In this document: piece by piece, positions 45,496-53,967 of the stretch
Layout of the letters: each line of letters opens with the position of its first letter
Position numbering within the stretch: position 1 is the first letter of the stretch
Assembly (NCBI RefSeq): GCF_029643425.1
Contig: NZ_CP119106.1
Span: 2,728,001 to 2,792,000, forward strand
From: Isoptericola sp. AK164
Lineage (GTDB): Bacteria > Actinomycetota > Actinomycetes > Actinomycetales > Cellulomonadaceae
DNA length: 64,000 nt
Reading direction: 5' to 3'
Made by a program: the position numbers and the translations under genes
The notes under the pieces: generated by a model
Seen by the model: the letters and a program-made list of their open reading frames with translations, nothing else
What the model was told of the DNA's origin: nothing
The model's database searches: none

Positions 45496-47132
45496 CGGGT
45501 GGCACGCTTCCGGGCCCCGGAGGCGCTGTCCGTCGAGCGGGGTGGGGACGGGACGTCGTGCTCGCCACGGACGTCGATGGGCATGCCACCGGACATGCTG
45601 GGAGGCGACCCCGCCGCCTGCCCGGTCACCACGGCGTCCGGCTCCTGGGGGCTCGACGCCGAAGACACCATGTCTCCGCCCTGTCCGTAGGTCGTGGCGT
45701 ACGCGATCCGGTGGTTGCCGGCGACACCGACGAGAGCGACCCCCAGGAGCCGCACGCCGCTCGTGCGCAGCCGGTCGGCGGCCCGGCCCAGGACGCCGAG
45801 ACTGGTCTTGCCGGCCGCGGCCAGCAGGAGGGTGCCGTCCGCGTAGCTGCCGAGGATCGTGGCGTCGGCGGCCGCGAGCACGGGAGGCACGTCTATCACC
45901 ACGACGTCCGCGTCCGCGCGGAGCGAGTCGACCAGTCCGCTGGCCACCGAGGTGGCCAGGAAGTCGGCGGGGTCGAGGGGCTGGTCCGGTACCGGGTAGA
46001 GCCGCAGGTTCATGATCGTCGTGGGCCGCAGCTCCCGCGTGCTGCCTCGCCACGTCGGCGGAGGAGGCAGGAGCTCGTCGATCTCGGGGCGGCGCATGTC
46101 GCCCGAGAGCACAATCGTCCGACGACCGGACAGGGCCAGCGACACCGCCAGGTTGGCCGTGACGAACGCGCGCGGAACCGCCGGATCGGCCGCTGTGACC
46201 ACGATGGCGGGGTGGGCGTGGTGCTGGATGCTGACCTGGACAGCCGTGCGCAACTCACGGACGGACTCGGTGAACGGTGTGGCCCGGCGACTGGCGACCG
46301 GCAGCACGTCGTGGTCGGCGAAGACCTTCAGACTCTTCCGCAGCCCCGTGACCTCGGCGAGCATCGGGGCGTCCGCGACCTCGGCCGCCTGCTCGATCGT
46401 CCGGACACGAACGTCGAGACCTCGGCGCAGGAACGCGATGCCAATCCCCGCCGCGATGCCGGCCAGCACGGCGATGCCGAGGATCGTCACCGCGCCGAGT
46501 CCGACCGGGCCGGCCGTCGCAGAGGTCACCACCTGTCCCGGCGAGACGAGGGTGCGGTAGCCGGTCCGTTGGGCCGTCAACAGGTTGAGGGACACCTCTC
46601 CGGTGTCCTGCAGCGCGACGGCCTCCGGGTCGTTCTGCCGCACCTTGAGCGTCGCGCGGGCGTCGCGGATCTGCTCGCTCAGGGCCTCGATCTGCACGTC
46701 GAGCTCGTCGACCTGTTCCTGCACGACCATCGGCAGGTGGTCGACGTAGGCCGCCGCGTAGGCGTCGGCAGCGGACGCGGCCAATCGTGCGGAGTCGGCC
46801 CTCGACGTGATCGTCATGATCTGCGTCTCGGGGTCGAACGCCGCCTCTGTCGCGACCGACCCCAGCTCAGCCACGGTGGTGCCGAGCTCGTCGGCCGCCG
46901 CCTGCTCGACCTCGGGGCTGGTCACGACGAGCGGGTCGGGGTCAGCCATCACGGCCCCGGCGTTCTCACCCGATCCTGTCCCGGCCGAGTTCAGCGCGAC
47001 CGTGGCCGACGCCTCGTACTGGACCTCCTGGCGCTCCGCATAGACGAAGCCGGTGGCCACGACGGCCACGATCGCGACCAGGACGTACCACTTGCCCTGC
47101 CAGAGGACGTGGAAGAACTCCCGCAGGGTCAT
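45492..47132 (-). CDS. Wzz/BY-kinase-like chain-length protein with a degenerate ATPase domain
   Basis: 546 aa. The N-terminal Wzz domain is bounded by membrane segments at about 15-32 and 211-236. The C-terminal half has the layout of a bacterial tyrosine kinase: Walker A' D345 in VLSGDMRRPE and Walker B D414 in VVVIDVPPVL. The P-loop position (313-322) reads TAADPAVPRA instead of a GxxGKST-type loop, and no tyrosine cluster is seen in the Ser/Pro-rich tail. It may regulate chain length without kinase activity. Second gene of a three-gene operon, 4-bp overlaps both sides. Confidence 0.86.
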   Translation of the reverse strand: MTLREFFHVLWQGKWYVLVAIVAVVATGFVYAERQEVQYEASATVALNSAGTGSGENAGAVMADPDPLVVTSPEVEQAAADELGTTVAELGSVATEAAFDPETQIMTITSRADSARLAASAADAYAAAYVDHLPMVVQEQVDELDVQIEALSEQIRDARATLKVRQNDPEAVALQDTGEVSLNLLTAQRTGYRTLVSPGQVVTSATAGPVGLGAVTILGIAVLAGIAAGIGIAFLRRGLDVRVRTIEQAAEVADAPMLAEVTGLRKSLKVFADHDVLPVASRRATPFTESVRELRTAVQVSIQHHAHPAIVVTAADPAVPRAFVTANLAVSLALSGRRTIVLSGDMRRPEIDELLPPPPTWRGSTRELRPTTIMNLRLYPVPDQPLDPADFLATSVASGLVDSLRADADVVVIDVPPVLAAADATILGSYADGTLLLAAAGKTSLGVLGRAADRLRTSGVRLLGVALVGVAGNHRIAYATTYGQGGDMVSSASSPQEPDAVVTGQAAGSPPSMSGGMPIDVRGEHDVPSPPRSTDSASGARKRATR

Positions 47133-48277
47133 CGGTCACCTCCCACCGCTGAGGACCCGTGCATCTCCTCAGAGACTACTTCTCGGAGGCGACCGATGAA
47201 GCGCTCCTCGCTGAAGGAGTCGTAGTGGGCCCTCACCGACTCCGGCGACCACGCTCCCTGCACGGTGTCGGTCACGGCCTCCGCCACGAGCCGCGGCTCG
47301 GGTGCCTCGAAGAAGCGTCCGCTGACCCCGTCCGCGACGGTGTCGAGGAATCCCCCCGCGTGCAGTGCCACCGTCGGGACCCCGAACGCACCCGCCTCGA
47401 GCGGTGTCAGCCCGTAGTCCTCGAAGGATGCCGCGACCAGGACGGCGGCGTTCCGGTACGTCCAGCGCATCTGGGCGTCGTCGACGCGACCTGCGAAGCG
47501 GACCAGCCCCCGAGCCGTCCTGTCCGCGCGGGCCTCCAACCGAGCTCGGTCCGGCCCCGTCCCGACGATCACGAGACGTGCACCGAGCAGACCCGCGGCG
47601 TCGATGACGACGTCGACGTTCTTGTACGGCAGGAGACGGGCGACGCACAGGAGGTACCCCGGTTCGACGTCGTCGAGGGGTCGCTCGGGGCCGTCGGGAC
47701 GCACGGCGCCCGGGGGCGGGAGCACCTCGGCCTCGATGCCGTACACGCGCCGGACGGCACGCTGGACCTCCGTGGAGTTGGTCAGGTAACGATCCGCCCG
47801 ACCGGCGGCCCGCCGGTCCCACTGACGCAGAGCAGGGCTCATCGTGGCGAGCAGGGCGGCCGTCACCCGGTCGCGGGCCCCGTGCACCTGTCCGTCGACG
47901 CCACCCAGGTAGCGCCGGGACTGGTAGAGCCAGCGTGCCGGCGCATGGCAGTAGACGACCGTCCGCCGGGCGCCCTGGTATCCGTGCGCCCATCCGCTGG
48001 AGCTGGCGAGCAGGACCTCTCCGTCCACCCGCTGGGCGTCCACGGCCGGTGCGAGCACCGGTAGCGCCGACCGGTGGTGCCGGCGCAGGAGCGGGACCTT
48101 GTTGAGAGGTCCGGGACGCAGATCGACGCCGGCGAACCCGGGGAGCGTGCGCGCCGGGTCGTAGAGCGTCGTGTACAGGGGCGATCCGGGGAACGCTCGC
48201 TCCATGAGGAGCGCGACACGCTCCGCACCCCCCGGCTGCGTCGCGTAGTCGTGGGCGAGGACGACGCCATCCGTCAT
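47129..48277 (-). CDS. Glycosyltransferase family 4
   Basis: 382 aa. Starts VVLAHDYATQPGGAERVALLMERAFPG, with VYCHAPARWLYQSRRYL and YLTNSTEVQRAVRRVYG; the donor motif is ASFEDYGLTPLEAGAFGVPTVALHAGGFLD. This N-terminus is common in WbaZ/mannosyltransferase-like GT4 enzymes. The start is ATG 48277 with GGAGG 7 nt upstream. First gene of the minus operon with the Wzz-like protein and a second GT4. Confidence 0.88.
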   Translation of the reverse strand: MTDGVVLAHDYATQPGGAERVALLMERAFPGSPLYTTLYDPARTLPGFAGVDLRPGPLNKVPLLRRHHRSALPVLAPAVDAQRVDGEVLLASSSGWAHGYQGARRTVVYCHAPARWLYQSRRYLGGVDGQVHGARDRVTAALLATMSPALRQWDRRAAGRADRYLTNSTEVQRAVRRVYGIEAEVLPPPGAVRPDGPERPLDDVEPGYLLCVARLLPYKNVDVVIDAAGLLGARLVIVGTGPDRARLEARADRTARGLVRFAGRVDDAQMRWTYRNAAVLVAASFEDYGLTPLEAGAFGVPTVALHAGGFLDTVADGVSGRFFEAPEPRLVAEAVTDTVQGAWSPESVRAHYDSFSEERFIGRLREVVSEEMHGSSAVGGDR

Positions 48278-48319
48278 TCGAGCCTCCTGCGGGCCCGCCG
48301 GGCAGCGGGATCCCCCACC

Positions 48320-48377
48320 ACGGTAGGCCGCGCGGGAGACGTCCGGGGAGGTCTACGGCAGACCTCACCCGGGTGAA
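48320..48377 (-). promoter_or_regulatory. Promoter with palindromic CTCACCC/GGGTGAA site
   Basis: CTCACCC (48364-48370) abuts GGGTGAA (48371-48377), giving the palindrome TCACCCGGGTGA. On the transcribed minus strand, the -10 TACCGT (48325-48320) lies 45 nt from the reversed half and 52 nt from the forward half. It is the last motif copy before the housekeeping block resumes. Confidence 0.65.
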
Positions 48378-48391
48378 TCCGCTGGTCATCG

Positions 48392-48994
48392 TCAGACCCG
48401 CTGGTGGTACTTCCCCTGCGCCGCCAGCAGACCCTCGGTCGCGACCATCTCGACGGCGTCGGCGGCGTCCTCGAGCACCATCGGCAGGTCCTTGCGCTCG
48501 CTGCCCGAGAAGTCCTTGAGCACGTAGTCGGCCGTGTCCATCCGGCCCGGCGGACGCCCGACACCGACGCGCACGCGCGTGTAGTCGCGGGTGCCGAGGG
48601 CCTTGGAGATGTCCCGCAGCCCGTTGTGACCGCCCTCTCCCCCGCCGGTCTTCAGCTTGAGGGAGTCGAACGGGACGTCCACCTCGTCGTGCACGACGAG
48701 CACGCGCTCGGGGTCGATCCCGTAGTACTGCGCCAGTGCCGACGTCGGTCCCCCGGAGGTGTTCATGTACGTCGTGGGCTTGGCGAGCACCACGCGCGGG
48801 CCGGGGGCCCCGCCGGGCAGCACGCCGAGACGGGTCTCGGCGACGGCCGCCTGGGCGCGGGCGTGCTTCGCGAAGCGGCTGCCGGTCCGCTCCGCGAGCA
48901 GGTCGAGCACCATGTGCCCGACGTTGTGGCGGTTGCCGGCGTAGCGCGGTCCGGGGTTGCCGAGACCCACCACCAGCCACGGGGTGTCAGACAT
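48392..48994 (-). CDS. pth: Peptidyl-tRNA hydrolase
   Basis: Releases tRNA from peptidyl-tRNA that drops off the ribosome. 200 aa, the family length. [26 protein letters not shown] contains the catalytic His23; [11 protein letters not shown] and [30 protein letters not shown] supply the conserved Asn, Asp and binding loops. It follows rplY after 127 nt containing a hairpin, as in related genomes. Confidence 0.97.
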   Translation of the reverse strand: MSDTPWLVVGLGNPGPRYAGNRHNVGHMVLDLLAERTGSRFAKHARAQAAVAETRLGVLPGGAPGPRVVLAKPTTYMNTSGGPTSALAQYYGIDPERVLVVHDEVDVPFDSLKLKTGGGEGGHNGLRDISKALGTRDYTRVRVGVGRPPGRMDTADYVLKDFSGSERKDLPMVLEDAADAVEMVATEGLLAAQGKYHQRV

Positions 48995-49030
48995 GCGTTC
49001 CGTCCTTTCGCCAGGTGCAACCTACCGGGC

Positions 49031-49080
49031 ACGCAGAACGCCCGACGACGGCACGTGGCCGCCGCCGGGCGCATCTGCGT
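49031..49080 (-). terminator. Hairpin between rplY and pth
   Basis: A long imperfect inverted repeat: left arm 49031-49052 pairs with right arm 49058-49080 around a 5-nt loop (ACGTG), with a few internal mismatches. It lies 41 nt past the rplY stop on the transcribed strand. It may terminate or attenuate readthrough into pth. Confidence 0.6.
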
Positions 49081-49121
49081 GCGGGGCTTCCCGCGGGAGG
49101 CAGCTCCCGCAGGAGCCGGGA

Positions 49122-49736
49122 TCACTCGGCGGAGGACTCGCCCTCGGTGGCGTCGGCGGAACCGGCGGCCTCCTCGTCGGCCTCCTCGGCGGACTCCTCG
49201 CCGCGCGGCTCGGTGATCGTGACGACCGCGTGCTCCTCGTCGGTCAGCAGCGTGACGCCCGCGGGCATCTCGATGTCGCCGGCGTGGATGTTGTCGCCCG
49301 ACTCACGGCCCTCGATGGACACGTGGATGTACTCGGGGATCTGGGTGGCGTCGGCCTCGACGGACAGCGTCTGCGACTCGACGAAGTGGATCGTGCCGGG
49401 AGCGGACTCGCCCTCGACCTGGACCCAGACGTCGACGGCGATCTTCTCGCCCTTCTTCACCAGCAGCAGGTCGATGTGCTCGATGTCCCAGCGCACCGGG
49501 TGGCGCTGGATGTCCTTGACCACGGCGAGCTCGGTGCCGTTGTCGAAGGTGAGCTCGATCAGGGCGTTGGTGTGGCGCACCGCCAGCATGGTGGCGTGGC
49601 CCGGCAGCGTGATGTGGACCGGGTCGGTGCCGTGGCCGTACAGGACGGCGGGGATGTTGTTCGCGCGGCGGATGCGGCGGGCGGCGCCCTTGCCGAACTC
49701 GGTACGGACCTCGGAGGCGAGCTTGATCTCGGCCAT
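49122..49736 (-). CDS. rplY: 50S ribosomal protein L25 (CTC-type general stress form)
   Basis: Binds 5S rRNA. 204 aa, the long TL5/CTC form with an N-terminal L25 domain (EVRTEFGKGAARRIRRANNIPAVLYGHG, HPVRWDIEHIDLLLVKKGEKI) and a C-terminal beta domain (GDNIHAGDIEMPAGVTLLTDEEHAVVTI). The last 30 residues are an acidic Glu/Ala tail. ATG 49736 is the conserved MAEIKL start with a ribosome site AGGAGTGATCCCC upstream; the open frame to 49991 upstream is only leader. Confidence 0.96.
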   Translation of the reverse strand: MAEIKLASEVRTEFGKGAARRIRRANNIPAVLYGHGTDPVHITLPGHATMLAVRHTNALIELTFDNGTELAVVKDIQRHPVRWDIEHIDLLLVKKGEKIAVDVWVQVEGESAPGTIHFVESQTLSVEADATQIPEYIHVSIEGRESGDNIHAGDIEMPAGVTLLTDEEHAVVTITEPRGEESAEEADEEAAGSADATEGESSAE

Positions 49737-50081
49737 GGGGATCACTCCTGGGAAGGCTGTGCGTGCCGACGGACGGACAGAACCGTCGGCTGCCCGCGAC
49801 CGAAGCCGGCACGGGCGGGCGGCTGCGTCGGCGTGGGGCACGTGACGGACACGACCGCGGACGCCGCACGGGCGGGCATCAGCACCGCTCCGGCAGCCGC
49901 CCAGTCGATCACGGAGGTCCGACGCAGTCCTGCGTCGTGCAGCACGACCCGATCGGATCCGCTGCCCGTCAGACGTCCCTCGCCGAGGCAACCGGTCTAC
50001 TGTACCCGGTCCGGCCGCCCCGGCGAAACCCTCGGCGCCGTGCCCTGACTCACCGCCCGGCGTCGCGACGCACCGCGTCGA
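49737..50081 (-). other. 345-nt gene-free stretch: long 5' leader of rplY
   Basis: No coding signal on either strand. A TAnnnT -10 (TACAGT, 50004-49999, minus) would make an rplY leader of about 255 nt. Within it, GCCGACGG (49765-49772) and CCGTCGGC (49783-49790) form an 8-bp stem with a 10-nt loop, 28 nt upstream of the ATG. A palindrome GCGTCGCGACGC (50060-50071) near the prs stop may help end the prs transcript. I recognise no riboswitch class. Confidence 0.5.
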
Positions 50082-51065
50082 TCAGGGGTTGCCGTCGAAC
50101 AGCGACGTCACCGAGCCGTCGTCGAACACCTCGCGGATCGCCCGGGCGACCAGCGGCGCGATGGACAGCACGGTCAGCCCGTCGAAGCGCTTCTCGGCGG
50201 GGATCGGGAGCGTGTCGGTCACCACGACCTCGACGGCGCCGGACTCCGAGAGCCGCTGGGCGGCGGGGTCCGAGAGCACGCCGTGCGTCGCGGCCACGAT
50301 GACGGACTTCGCGCCCGCCTGCATGCAGACCTTGGCCGCCTCGGAGATCGTGCCGCCCGTGTCGATCAGGTCGTCGACGAGCACGCAGTCGCGGCCCTCG
50401 ACGTCGCCCACGACCCGGTTGGCCACGGCCTGGTTGGGCCGCGTGACGTCACGAGTCTTGTGCACGAACGCCAGCGGGCCGCCGCCGAGCTTGGCCGCCC
50501 ACTGCTCGGCCACGCGGATGCGCCCGGCGTCCGGGGAGACCACGGTCACGTTGGAGGTGTCCACCCGCGTGCGCACGTAGTCGGTCAGTACCGGCATCGC
50601 CCACAGGTGGTCGACCGGCCCGTCGAAGAAGCCCTGGATCTGGGCGGTGTGCAGGTCCACGCTCATGATCCGGTCGGCACCGGCGGTGTGCAGCATGTCC
50701 GCGACCAGACGGGCCGAGATCGGCTCGCGGCCGCGGGACTTCTTGTCCTGGCGCGCGTAGGCGTAGAACGGCGCCACCACCGTGATCGTGCGGGCCGAGG
50801 CGCGCTTGGCGGCGTCGACCATGAGCAGGTGCTCCATGAGCCACTGGTTGACCGGCGCCGTGTGGCTCTGCAGCAGGAAGATGTCCGCCCCGCGGACCGA
50901 CTCGCCGAAGCGGACGTACGTCTCGCTGTTGGCGAAGTCGTAGGCCGAGGTCGGCAGCAGGCTGATGCCCAGTTCCTCGGCGACGTCCTCGGCGAGGGCG
51001 GGGTGAGCACGACCGGCCGCGAGGACGAGGGTGCGCTCTCCGGTACCGGGGATGGAGGTGTTCAT
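50082..51065 (-). CDS. prs: Ribose-phosphate pyrophosphokinase
   Basis: Makes PRPP from ribose-5-phosphate and ATP. 327 aa, the normal length. FANSETYVRFGESVRG, YARQDKKSRGREPISARLVADM, the metal-binding DLHTAQIQGFF and the PRPP loop VLVDDLIDTGGTI are all present. It lies 35 nt downstream of glmU, same strand; the two are a conserved pair. Long upstream open frame extension overlaps glmU and is rejected. Confidence 0.97.
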   Translation of the reverse strand: MNTSIPGTGERTLVLAAGRAHPALAEDVAEELGISLLPTSAYDFANSETYVRFGESVRGADIFLLQSHTAPVNQWLMEHLLMVDAAKRASARTITVVAPFYAYARQDKKSRGREPISARLVADMLHTAGADRIMSVDLHTAQIQGFFDGPVDHLWAMPVLTDYVRTRVDTSNVTVVSPDAGRIRVAEQWAAKLGGGPLAFVHKTRDVTRPNQAVANRVVGDVEGRDCVLVDDLIDTGGTISEAAKVCMQAGAKSVIVAATHGVLSDPAAQRLSESGAVEVVVTDTLPIPAEKRFDGLTVLSIAPLVARAIREVFDDGSVTSLFDGNP

Positions 51066-51100
51066 CAGTGGGAGGTTCCTTCGCTGGGTGCGGCTCGGTC

Positions 51101-52810
51101 TCAGGCGGACTCGGAGGACTCCGGGTCGGCGGCGTCGCCGGTGCGCGACACCTTCGGGATCGCTCCTGTGAGGGCATTGTGCTCGGCCAGCTCGCGTTTC
51201 GCCTGCGGGCCGAGGCCGCCGGCGCCCTCGTCGCCCTCGTCGCGGGAGCGGGCGGCGGCCTCCGCGGCGGGCGTGCCGGCGCGACGCCGCTCCACCCAGC
51301 CGTCGATGTTCTTCTGCTGCGGGCGGCTCACGCCGAGCGCGCCGGCGGGGACGTCCCGCGTGACGACGCTGCCGGCGGCCGTGTAGGCGCCGTCGCCGAT
51401 CGTCACCGGGGCGACGAACATGTTGTCCGCCCCGGTGCGCGCGTGGGAGCCGATGACCGTGCGGTGCTTGTGGACGCCGTCGTAGTTGACGGTCACCGAG
51501 GCGGCGCCGATGTTGCTCTCGGCGCCGATGGTGGCGTCGCCGACGTACGACAGGTGCGGGATCTTCGACCCCTCGCCGATCTCGGTGTTCTTCGTCTCGA
51601 CGAACGTGCCGATCTTCCCGCGAGCGCCGAGCACGGTGTTCGGCCGCAGGTAGGCGAAGGGGCCGACGGTCGCGTCCGCGCCGATCACCGCCAGGGAGCC
51701 GTGCGTGCGCACCACGCTCGCCCGCTCGCCCACCTCGACGTCGGTCAGCGTGGTGTCCGGGCCGACCGTCGCGCCCTCGGCGACGGTCGTCGCGCCGTGC
51801 AGCTGGGTGCCGGGCAGCAGGGTGACGTCGCGGGCGAGCTCGACGTCGACGTCCACCCAGGTGGTGGCCGGGTCGACGACGGTCACGCCCTCGCGCATCC
51901 AGCGCTCCAGGGTGCGACGGTTCAGCTCGGCGCCGAGCGTCGCCAGGGCCTGCCGGTCGTTCACGCCCTCGACGAGCATCGGGTCGTCGGAGAGCACGGC
52001 GCGCACCGCACCGCCGCCGGCCCGCGCCGAGGCGATCACGTCGGTGAGGTACACCTCGCCCTGCGCGTTGTCGCTGCCGAGCCCGTCGAGGCCGCGGCGC
52101 AGCACGGCCGCGTCGAACACGTAGACCGAGGAGTTGATCTCGCGGATCGCGCGCTGCTCGGCCGTGGCGTCCTTGTGCTCGACGATGGCGGTGACGTCGC
52201 CGGTACCGGGTTCGCGCACGATCCGGCCGTAGCCGGTGGCGTCGGCGAGCTCGGTGGTCAGCACGGTGACGGCGTTGCCGTCCGCGTGGTGGGCGGCGAG
52301 CAGCTCGGCCAGCGTGGCGCCGTCGAGCAGCGGGATGTCGCCGGCCAGCACCACGACGGCACCGTCGAGCCCGTCGCCCAGCGGGTGCGCGCCGTCGGTG
52401 TCGTGGACCTCGTCGGCGCTGTGCACCAGGTCGGCGGCACGGGTGGCGTGCGTGCGCACGTCCAGCGCGTCGAGAGCGCACTGCACGGCCCGCCCCGTCC
52501 CGGGGATCTCGTCCTGGTCGACGACGAGCGCGGCCTCGTCGAGCTCGCGCGCCGCGGCGGCGACCTGCTCGCGCTCGTGCCGCACCACGACGGCGACGTG
52601 CTCCGGCGCCAGCTCGCGGGCGGCGGTCATGGCGTGGCCCAGCATGGTGCGGCCGCCGATGCCGTGCAGGACCTTGGGGACCGCGGACTTCATCCGGGTG
52701 CCCTGGCCGGCGGCCAGGACCACGACCGCGGCCGGTCGCGGGTCGGCGTGCGCTGCGGACGTCGAGCCGTCCGCCGCCTGCTGGTCGCCCTGGGGGGCCG
52801 TGGAAACCAC
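51101..52810 (-). CDS. glmU: Bifunctional GlcNAc-1-P uridyltransferase / GlcN-1-P acetyltransferase
   Basis: Makes UDP-GlcNAc for peptidoglycan. 569 aa, longer than the usual 450-495. The N-terminal half has LAAGQGTRMKSAVPKVLHGIGG and AGDIPLLD; the C-terminal half is a left-handed beta-helix (hexapeptide repeats, YLRPNTVLGARGKIGTFVETKN, ESNIGAASVTVNYDG). The extra length comes from an insertion near residues 118-135, acidic and Asp/His-rich (VHSADEVHDTDGAHPLGDG), and a charged C-terminal tail. Start is GTG 52810 with GGAG upstream. tRNA-Gln lies 34 nt upstream on the same strand. Confidence 0.96.
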   Translation of the reverse strand: MVSTAPQGDQQAADGSTSAAHADPRPAAVVVLAAGQGTRMKSAVPKVLHGIGGRTMLGHAMTAARELAPEHVAVVVRHEREQVAAAARELDEAALVVDQDEIPGTGRAVQCALDALDVRTHATRAADLVHSADEVHDTDGAHPLGDGLDGAVVVLAGDIPLLDGATLAELLAAHHADGNAVTVLTTELADATGYGRIVREPGTGDVTAIVEHKDATAEQRAIREINSSVYVFDAAVLRRGLDGLGSDNAQGEVYLTDVIASARAGGGAVRAVLSDDPMLVEGVNDRQALATLGAELNRRTLERWMREGVTVVDPATTWVDVDVELARDVTLLPGTQLHGATTVAEGATVGPDTTLTDVEVGERASVVRTHGSLAVIGADATVGPFAYLRPNTVLGARGKIGTFVETKNTEIGEGSKIPHLSYVGDATIGAESNIGAASVTVNYDGVHKHRTVIGSHARTGADNMFVAPVTIGDGAYTAAGSVVTRDVPAGALGVSRPQQKNIDGWVERRRAGTPAAEAAARSRDEGDEGAGGLGPQAKRELAEHNALTGAIPKVSRTGDAADPESSESA

Positions 52811-52844
52811 CGCTGCTCCGTCTCTGTCGGGGGTCTGGCGCAAG

Positions 52845-52916
52845 CTCCGCCCCCAGGATTCGAACCTGGACCAAGGGCACCAAAAACCCTTGTGCTGCCG
52901 ATTACACCAAGGCGGA
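52845..52916 (-). tRNA. tRNA-Gln (anticodon UUG)
   Basis: 72-nt cloverleaf on the minus strand. The acceptor stem pairs 52910-52916 with 52846-52852; the T arm is CCAGG-TTCGAAT-CCTGG. The anticodon loop TTTTGGT reads UUG at positions 34-36, decoding CAA (and CAG by wobble). The discriminator is G and the CCA end is not encoded. It sits just upstream of glmU, as in many actinobacteria. Confidence 0.95.
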
Positions 52917-53147
52917 TCGTGCGCGACGCGTGCCGGACCACGCCCGGCTCCGCCGTCGGGCCGACGACGACCGGGGTCGGGCGTCGCACATCCAGACCTC
53001 AGTCTGCCAGGTCGCCACGGGTGGCTCGCACACATCCCGTGCCGCCGCACCCTCCGCGGACGTGGGGCGCACCACACCCGCTCCGGCCGGTCCGGAGCGG
53101 CCGCCGCCCGTGGACGTCCGCGCCGTCGGCGACCGGTACCGGGCAGA

Positions 53148-53798
53148 ATGGACGTCATGGCTGCTGAACCCCGGGAGACGAAGCGTGCTCCGCGTGCGCG
53201 GATGACCGCGAGCCAACGCCGGGAGCAGCTGGTGGCGGTCAGTCGCGGGCTGTTCGCCGCCAAGGGCTTCGAGGGCACGAGCGTCGAGGAGATCGCCAGC
53301 ACGGCCGAGGTGTCCAAGCCGGTGGTCTACGAGCACTTCGGCGGCAAGGAGGGCATCTACGCCGTCATCGTCGACCGCGAGGTGCAGGCGCTGACCGGCG
53401 CCCTCACCGGGGCCCTCGCCGAGGGCGGCCACCCCAAGGTGATGGTCGAGCGCACGGCGCTGGCGCTGCTGGGGTACATCGAGTCCTCCGAGGACGGCTT
53501 CCGCATCCTGGTCCGCGACTCCCCCGTCGCGCAGGCCACGGGCACGTTCTCGTCCTTGATCGGCGACGTCGCCTCCCAGGTCGAGCACATCCTGGCCGAG
53601 GAGTTCCGCAGCAACGGGCTGGACCCCAAGGTGGCCCCGCTGTACGCGCAGATGCTGGTCGGGATGGTGGCGCTGACCGGGCAGTACTGGCTCGACGCCC
53701 GCCGCCCGAAGAAGTCCGACGTCGCCGCGCACCTGGTCAACCTGGCCTGGAACGGGCTGTCCGGCATGGAGCGCAAGCCCGGGCTCATCGGGCGCTGA
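53148..53798 (+). CDS. TetR-family transcriptional regulator
   Basis: 216 aa. The N-terminal helix-turn-helix is classic: FEGTSVEEIASTAEVSKPVVYEHFGGKEGIYAVI. The C-terminal ligand domain ends LVNLAWNGLSGMERKPG, close to actinobacterial regulators encoded near glmU. Start is uncertain: ATG 53148 lies 5 nt after TACCGG and could be leaderless, while ATG 53157 (MAAEPRET) is the other candidate. Ligand and target are unknown; the downstream protease gene is separated by a terminator. Confidence 0.85.
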   Translation: MDVMAAEPRETKRAPRARMTASQRREQLVAVSRGLFAAKGFEGTSVEEIASTAEVSKPVVYEHFGGKEGIYAVIVDREVQALTGALTGALAEGGHPKVMVERTALALLGYIESSEDGFRILVRDSPVAQATGTFSSLIGDVASQVEHILAEEFRSNGLDPKVAPLYAQMLVGMVALTGQYWLDARRPKKSDVAAHLVNLAWNGLSGMERKPGLIGR

Positions 53799-53843
53799 GC
53801 AGCGAACTCAGTACACTCGCACCCGACCGACCGCGGCGCCGCC

Positions 53844-53873
53844 GCGACCGTCCGCACGGGAGCGGACCGTCGC
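53844..53873 (+). terminator. Terminator hairpin after the TetR gene
   Basis: GCGACCGTCCGC (53844-53855) pairs with GCGGACCGTCGC (53862-53873) with one mismatch and a 6-nt loop, 46 nt past the TetR stop. A TACACT -10-like sequence at 53812-53817 lies before it, so the hairpin may instead be in the leader of the protease gene. Confidence 0.55.
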
Positions 53874-53967
53874 GGGACCGACGGCGCGCTGCAGGACACC
53901 ACCAGGACGCCGTCGCACCCTCAGGGCCGAGCGGACGAGGACGACGTCCCCGGCGAAGGGACGCTGC

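Noticed and set aside
16276-48391. Genomic island with integrase or insertion sequences
   Set aside because: No transposase, integrase, attachment-site repeat or flanking tRNA duplication could be seen; base composition is similar throughout.
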